Source: UBA8290 sp964230965
Lineage (GTDB): Bacteria > Bacillota_I > Bacilli_A > Acholeplasmatales > Acholeplasmataceae
Assembly: GCA_964230965.1 (NCBI GenBank)
Contig: CAXRJA010000022.1
Location: forward strand, 1-8,805
DNA: 8,805 nucleotides
Direction: 5' to 3'
This document shows positions 5,491 to 8,805 of the stretch, piece after piece. How positions within the stretch are numbered: position 1 is the stretch's first letter; each line of letters opens with the position of its first letter. The translations under genes were made by a program, and so were the position numbers. The notes below the pieces were generated by a model. That model was not told the origin of the DNA and searched no databases. It saw only the letters and a list, made by a program, of their open reading frames with translations.

Positions 5491-6342
5491 ATGTTTAGTT
5501 TTCCAGAATTTTTAGAATTTGATGTTGCCAAATTATTTGATGCCATTTTTGGTTGGATCATTCAAAACTTAGAATTTTTATTTGATGCGATTAGTGATTT
5601 TGTGAAATTACTTTTTAATTCAACAGAAGATATTATGAGTTTTATCCCGTGGTTTGTTTATGTGGGTTTAGTATTTTATTTGGCATTTAAACTTTACAAT
5701 TTAAAAACAGCATTTGTATTATCATCTATGATGTTACTTATTGGTGTTTTTGGATTATGGGATGAGATGATTTATACACTTGTTATTGTATTGATTTCAG
5801 TACTTGTTTCTGTGCTTATCGGTTTACCTATGGGGATTCTCATGGCGAAATCTAAACGTGTGGAATCGATATTAAAACCGATATTAGATGGGATGCAAAC
5901 AATGCCATCCTTTGTCTATCTTATTCCAGCCGTTATGCTTTTTGGTTTAGGAAATGTACCAGCGGTTTTTGCAACAACGATTTACGCGGTACCGCCTTTG
6001 ATTCGTTTGACGTACTTAGGCATTAGAACTGTCAATAAAGAAGTCATAGAAGCGGGTTTATCGTTTGGATCCACACCAAGACAAATGTTATTCAAAATTG
6101 AAATTCCGCAATCTTTACCGACAATCATGACAGGTGTCAACCAAACAACGATGATGGCGATGGCAATGGTTGTGATTTCCTCTATGATCGGTGCCAAAGG
6201 GATAGGGAATGAAGTACTTGTTGCCATCAATAGTTTAAAAATTGGGGATGGTATTCAAGCTGGGCTAGCAATTGTTTTCCTCGCAATCGTGCTTGATAGG
6301 TTACTTCAAGGCTTCGTTGGAAGCTTAGAAAGGAAAGCATAA
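5491..6342 (+). CDS. opuAB: Glycine betaine/compatible-solute ABC transporter, permease
   Basis: A 283-residue inner-membrane permease of the OpuAB/ProW type. It has an N-terminal amphipathic and membrane portion (1-90, with FIPWFVYVGLVFYLAF at 51-66 and the family's GLW at 88-90). The transport core includes IGLPMGILMAKS (110-121), MQTMPSFVYLIPAVMLFGLG (135-154), PPLIRLTYLGIR (168-179), the EAA loop EVIEAGLSFGSTPRQML (184-200) ending in EIPQSLP, and NQTTMMAMAMVVISSMIGAKGIG (217-239). The frame is open from an ATG at 5449, but that codon lies in the hairpin arm and lacks a ribosome-binding site. The ATG at 5491 has AGAGGA just upstream and the protein then begins like relatives. No substrate-binding domain is fused to it. 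The stop is 2 nt before the ATPase ATG. Confidence 0.93.
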   Translation: MFSFPEFLEFDVAKLFDAIFGWIIQNLEFLFDAISDFVKLLFNSTEDIMSFIPWFVYVGLVFYLAFKLYNLKTAFVLSSMMLLIGVFGLWDEMIYTLVIVLISVLVSVLIGLPMGILMAKSKRVESILKPILDGMQTMPSFVYLIPAVMLFGLGNVPAVFATTIYAVPPLIRLTYLGIRTVNKEVIEAGLSFGSTPRQMLFKIEIPQSLPTIMTGVNQTTMMAMAMVVISSMIGAKGIGNEVLVAINSLKIGDGIQAGLAIVFLAIVLDRLLQGFVGSLERKA

Positions 6343-6344
6343 TT

Positions 6345-7508
6345 ATGAGCATCATCGATATTAAAAACGTCAGTATGATTTTTGGGACTCCTAATCAACG
6401 AGAAGCAGTAAAAGAAAAGTTTGCATCTGGAATGTCTTTAGAAGAGGTGAAAGCATCTTCAAAAGCGACCATTGCCATACATGATATAAATTTATCCATT
6501 AATAAAGGTGAATTGTTTGTGATTGTGGGGTTATCTGGATCTGGTAAATCAACGCTCATTCGTTGTTTAAATTTACTTAATAAACCTTCGATGGGTATGA
6601 TTGAAATTGATGGAGAAGATATTACCGCATTTGATCAAGATCAACTTCGCGCATTTAGAAGAAGTAAAATTGCGATGGTATTTCAACATTTTGGATTACT
6701 ATCACATCGTACCGTGATCAACAATGTTGCGTTTGGACTAGAAGTGCAACATATTGATGAAGAACAAAGAAAAGCTAAAGCAATGGAAGCAATTGAATCT
6801 GTTGGTCTTAAAGGATGGGAAGATAAAAAACCACATCAATTATCTGGTGGGATGAAACAACGCGTTGGACTTGCACGTGCACTTGTCACTAATCCTGAGA
6901 TATTACTCATGGATGAACCTTACAGTGCCTTAGATCCACTTATTCGACGCGATATGCAAAATGAGTTGTTATCACTAGAAGATAATATGAATCGTACGAT
7001 TGTGTTTATTACACATGATATGAACGAGGCTTTCAAAATGGGAGACCGTATTGCACTCATGAAAGACGGACAAATCGTACAATTAGGAACACCTCAATCA
7101 TTTTTCTCTAATCCAGCCAATGATTATGTGAGAAATTTCATTCAGGATGTTGATAAAACACAAATATTACGTGCGAAAAGCGTTTATAATCACTTTGAAG
7201 ATGTACCTTTAAATCATGCGACAAAAGAAGACGTGATTGCGTATTTAGACAAACATGATTTATCATTCACGTATATTAAAGATACAGAAGATCTGTTTGT
7301 TGGTTATGTGTTAAGAGAGGATCTTAATACGCGAAGTAAAGATATTTCTAAAATGATTAAAACAATTACACCAATTCAAAGAAATCAATATTTAAAAGAT
7401 ATTTTAAAAGAGTTTCAAGAAGATTTCAAAAGTCTTCCTGTTGTTGATATCAAAGGAAGATTTAAAGGGGATATTACAAAAAGTGATATTATTGAAGCTA
7501 TTGCATAA
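6345..7508 (+). CDS. opuAA: Glycine betaine/compatible-solute ABC transporter, ATP-binding protein with CBS domains
   Basis: A 387-residue cytoplasmic ATPase of the OpuAA/ProV type. The N-terminus has the family-specific insert (GTPNQREAVKEKFASGMSLE, 14-33) before the core. Motifs are Walker A GLSGSGKST (62-70), Q-loop Q114 in FQHFGLLSHRTV, signature LSGGMKQR (166-173), Walker B LLMDEP with D190 and E191, D-loop ALDP and H-loop H224. Residues from about 275 form two CBS-like repeats. The first is weak (about 278-328); the second is clear (about 335-387, with SLPVVDIKGRFKGDITKSDI). In studied OpuA systems these domains take part in sensing ionic strength, and c-di-AMP binds them in some species; whether it does so here is unknown. 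AAAGGA lies 10 nt upstream. A terminator follows, closing the operon. Confidence 0.94.
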   Translation: MSIIDIKNVSMIFGTPNQREAVKEKFASGMSLEEVKASSKATIAIHDINLSINKGELFVIVGLSGSGKSTLIRCLNLLNKPSMGMIEIDGEDITAFDQDQLRAFRRSKIAMVFQHFGLLSHRTVINNVAFGLEVQHIDEEQRKAKAMEAIESVGLKGWEDKKPHQLSGGMKQRVGLARALVTNPEILLMDEPYSALDPLIRRDMQNELLSLEDNMNRTIVFITHDMNEAFKMGDRIALMKDGQIVQLGTPQSFFSNPANDYVRNFIQDVDKTQILRAKSVYNHFEDVPLNHATKEDVIAYLDKHDLSFTYIKDTEDLFVGYVLREDLNTRSKDISKMIKTITPIQRNQYLKDILKEFQEDFKSLPVVDIKGRFKGDITKSDIIEAIA

Positions 7509-7512
7509 ATCT

Positions 7513-7540
7513 AAAAGAGACCGATTTTTGGTCTTTTTTT
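7513..7540 (+). terminator. Rho-independent terminator of the opuA operon
   Basis: An A-rich left arm AAAAGAGACC (7513-7522) pairs with GGTCTTTTTT (7530-7539), with one G-U pair and a 7-nt loop. The strongest part is GACC/GGTC, followed by an eight-base T-run. It begins 4 nt after the opuAA stop codon. Confidence 0.82.
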
Positions 7541-7542
7541 TA

Positions 7543-7569
7543 TGCTATAATAACGTTAAGAAATGAGGG
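7543..7569 (+). promoter_or_regulatory. Extended -10 promoter and ribosome-binding site of the PF00882 gene
   Basis: TGCTATAAT (7543-7551) is a perfect extended -10. No good -35 is present at the right distance, where the opuA terminator lies, as extended -10 promoters tolerate. Transcription would start near 7558. The ribosome-binding site is GAGGG (7565-7569), 4 nt before the ATG at 7574. Confidence 0.65.
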
Positions 7570-7573
7570 TAAT

Positions 7574-8521
7574 ATGCCAGCGACAATGACTCATCAATTA
7601 TTTGCACAAGCCATTATAGAAGAACATGCCTTTTTTAAAGACATCCACAAGAATCTGTTTAAAGTCATGATGTTAGCGACACAAGGTCCAGATCCATTTT
7701 TCTTCTACGGAATGCACCCTTTTAAAAAAAGAAAAGATACCAAACGTGTCCAACATATTGGAAGTTATCTTCACCATGAAGATCCTGCAAAACATCTGGG
7801 TCAATTACTTAAATATGCCTTTGCAAAAAAAGATAAAGATCAAGACATCACAAAACATTATGCCATTGGTGCACTTATGCATTATGTATTAGATCGACAT
7901 GTTCATGCGTATGTTTTTTCAATTTCCGGATTTGATGATGAAGGCAATTTAAGTCATCCATACAACGTATACCATTCATATTGTGAAACGCTTATAGATA
8001 TTGAGATCAAATCATACATGTCTGTATCATCGAAGAAGCTTCATCCTAAGAAAAATATTGATATTTCAAGACATCATACTGAAGTCATTCAATCTTTATA
8101 TCAAGAGACATATCCAAATGTGATTTTCAAAGATGATTTTATCCATGCAAAAGAGGATATGGTTGCAATTTATCATACAGTGTATGATAGGCTAGGATTC
8201 AAAAGAGCATTATTAAAGTTATTCTTAGGCTCTAATGCGCATGCGTTTGCTGCAGCTCATCCAAGACACTTAAGTAAAAAAGAAAAAAAGATTGATGTTC
8301 TTAATCTCAAACATCAATCATGGGTTCATCCAGAGGATAATTCCCCCCATCAATCTAGTGTGATCGATATGTTTTTAGAAGCAAAAAAAGATATGCTTCA
8401 GTTAATGGATCAAATACTTAAAGGAGATTTCGATTTGGAATCATACTGTCAAAATAGAAGTTATGATGGTATGACGATTGGTAAAAAAATGCAATATCAA
8501 TCGTTACGTTTCCCTTTGTGA
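7574..8521 (+). CDS. Zinc-dependent phospholipase C family-like protein (PF00882), cytosolic
   Basis: A 315-residue protein whose N-terminal half resembles the PF00882 group. It opens with MPATMTHQLFAQ, then GPDPFFFY (38-45), HYVLDRHVH (103-111) and HSYCETLID (134-142). The spacing HxxxD (H103, D107) then HxxxE (H134, E138) matches the zinc-ligand pattern of Bacillus cereus phospholipase C. H7 and D40 fit further metal-ligand positions. There is no signal peptide and no membrane segment, so unlike secreted phospholipases it should stay in the cytosol. A phospholipase activity is therefore not certain; it could be another metal-dependent hydrolase. The C-terminal half (about 150-315) is rich in lysine and histidine and I do not recognise a domain there. 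The gene is monocistronic and its 3' end overlaps the convergent AlkA-like gene. Confidence 0.8.
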   Translation: MPATMTHQLFAQAIIEEHAFFKDIHKNLFKVMMLATQGPDPFFFYGMHPFKKRKDTKRVQHIGSYLHHEDPAKHLGQLLKYAFAKKDKDQDITKHYAIGALMHYVLDRHVHAYVFSISGFDDEGNLSHPYNVYHSYCETLIDIEIKSYMSVSSKKLHPKKNIDISRHHTEVIQSLYQETYPNVIFKDDFIHAKEDMVAIYHTVYDRLGFKRALLKLFLGSNAHAFAAAHPRHLSKKEKKIDVLNLKHQSWVHPEDNSPHQSSVIDMFLEAKKDMLQLMDQILKGDFDLESYCQNRSYDGMTIGKKMQYQSLRFPL

Positions 8522-8805
8522 TGAATATCCCAATATTCCCATAAAAAATGTGCAACAATACTTTGATAAGGTGACCAACGTTTGGTCACTCTTTTAATCT
8601 CATCAATTGTTTGAAGGGGTTTTGGATATATATATTTGATTGCCTCAATTAAACCTAGGTCCTTAAAAGAAAAATGATCTAAGTTTTTATGAACAAACAT
8701 ATCATACATATCTAATGTCCAAGGGCCAATCCCTTTAATGTTTATCAATGATTTTGTCATTTTTTTATCTAAAAATGTGTTAAAATTAAAATTGTTTTTA
8801 ATACA
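8497..8805 (-). CDS. DNA-3-methyladenine glycosylase II (AlkA/HhH-GPD family), C-terminal part
   Basis: The minus-strand frame is open to the window edge, so only the C-terminal 102 residues are visible and the apparent ATG at 8760 is internal. The protein would remove alkylated purines from DNA in base-excision repair. The helix-hairpin-helix motif is LINIKGIGPWTLDMY (20-34 of the visible part). It is followed by FSFKDLGL with the expected catalytic aspartate (D49), and by RWSPYQSIVAHFLWEYW near the end, matching the family's RWxPYRS...LW segment. Members are about 200-300 residues long, so at least half is missing. It uses TGA as stop and overlaps the convergent PF00882 gene by 25 bp. I see no terminator between the two genes. 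Confidence 0.87.
   Translation of the reverse strand, partial: CIKNNFNFNTFLDKKMTKSLINIKGIGPWTLDMYDMFVHKNLDHFSFKDLGLIEAIKYIYPKPLQTIDEIKRVTKRWSPYQSIVAHFLWEYWDIHHKGKRND

Noticed and set aside
5218..5561. Two minus-strand frames over the opuAC-opuAB junction
   Set aside because: Both are antisense to conserved coding sequence and to the hairpin, with no start signals or protein-like pattern.
1..8805. Mycoplasma-type code with TGA as tryptophan
   Set aside because: Tryptophans are TGG throughout, and TGA ends three genes at sensible places (2484-2482, 8519-8521, 8499-8497).
1..8805. CRISPR array, mobile element, prophage or defence system
   Set aside because: No regularly spaced repeats, transposase, integrase, tRNA or phage-like gene is visible; all genes are ordinary transport, protease, lipase-like or repair functions.

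Overview
The window comes from an AT-rich, low-GC bacterial genome. It reads cleanly with the standard genetic code: tryptophan is TGG throughout, and TGA ends three genes (the amino-acid permease, the PF00882 protein and the AlkA-like gene). Together with lipoprotein-type binding proteins and a Gram-positive-style OpuA system, this suggests a Firmicutes/Tenericutes lineage that has not reassigned TGA, such as Acholeplasma or Izemoplasma relatives. That placement is inference from style and was not searched.

Layout, left to right. (1) 2-1108 (+): the C-terminal part of a UMF1-family MFS transporter, closed by a terminator. (2) 1165-1755 (+): a rhomboid protease whose -10 box sits so close to the ATG that its mRNA is probably leaderless. 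(3) A symmetric palindrome at 1754-1787 serves as a shared, bidirectional terminator. (4) 4115-1781 (-): a polar amino-acid-type ABC importer in the order binding protein, permease, ATPase. The binding-protein gene carries one in-frame TAA near its middle. The permease and ATPase are intact and overlap by ATGA. (5) 4116-4433: a divergent promoter region with a good promoter on each strand and several repeats that could be operators. (6) 4434-7508 (+): a complete OpuA-type glycine betaine/compatible-solute importer in the order opuAC-opuAB-opuAA, with C-terminal CBS domains on the ATPase, ending at a terminator. (7) 7574-8521 (+): a cytosolic PF00882 (zinc-dependent phospholipase C-like) protein with its own extended -10 promoter. 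(8) 8805-8497 (-): the C-terminal end of an AlkA-type DNA-3-methyladenine glycosylase, overlapping gene 7 tail to tail.

The binding protein, permease and ATPase of each importer would work as one unit: a membrane-anchored lipoprotein catches the solute, the permease passes it and the ATPase drives transport. In both operons a hairpin follows the binding-protein gene, an arrangement known to keep binding protein in excess over the membrane parts. The OpuA system would take up osmoprotectants, with the CBS domains as the likely sensor of ionic strength or of a nucleotide.

I see no CRISPR array, tRNA, rRNA, insertion sequence or phage gene, and no convincing undescribed system. The points most worth checking are the interrupted binding-protein gene (real decay or sequence error), the probable leaderless rhomboid mRNA, the altered EAA loop of the amino-acid permease, and the repeats in the divergent intergenic region.
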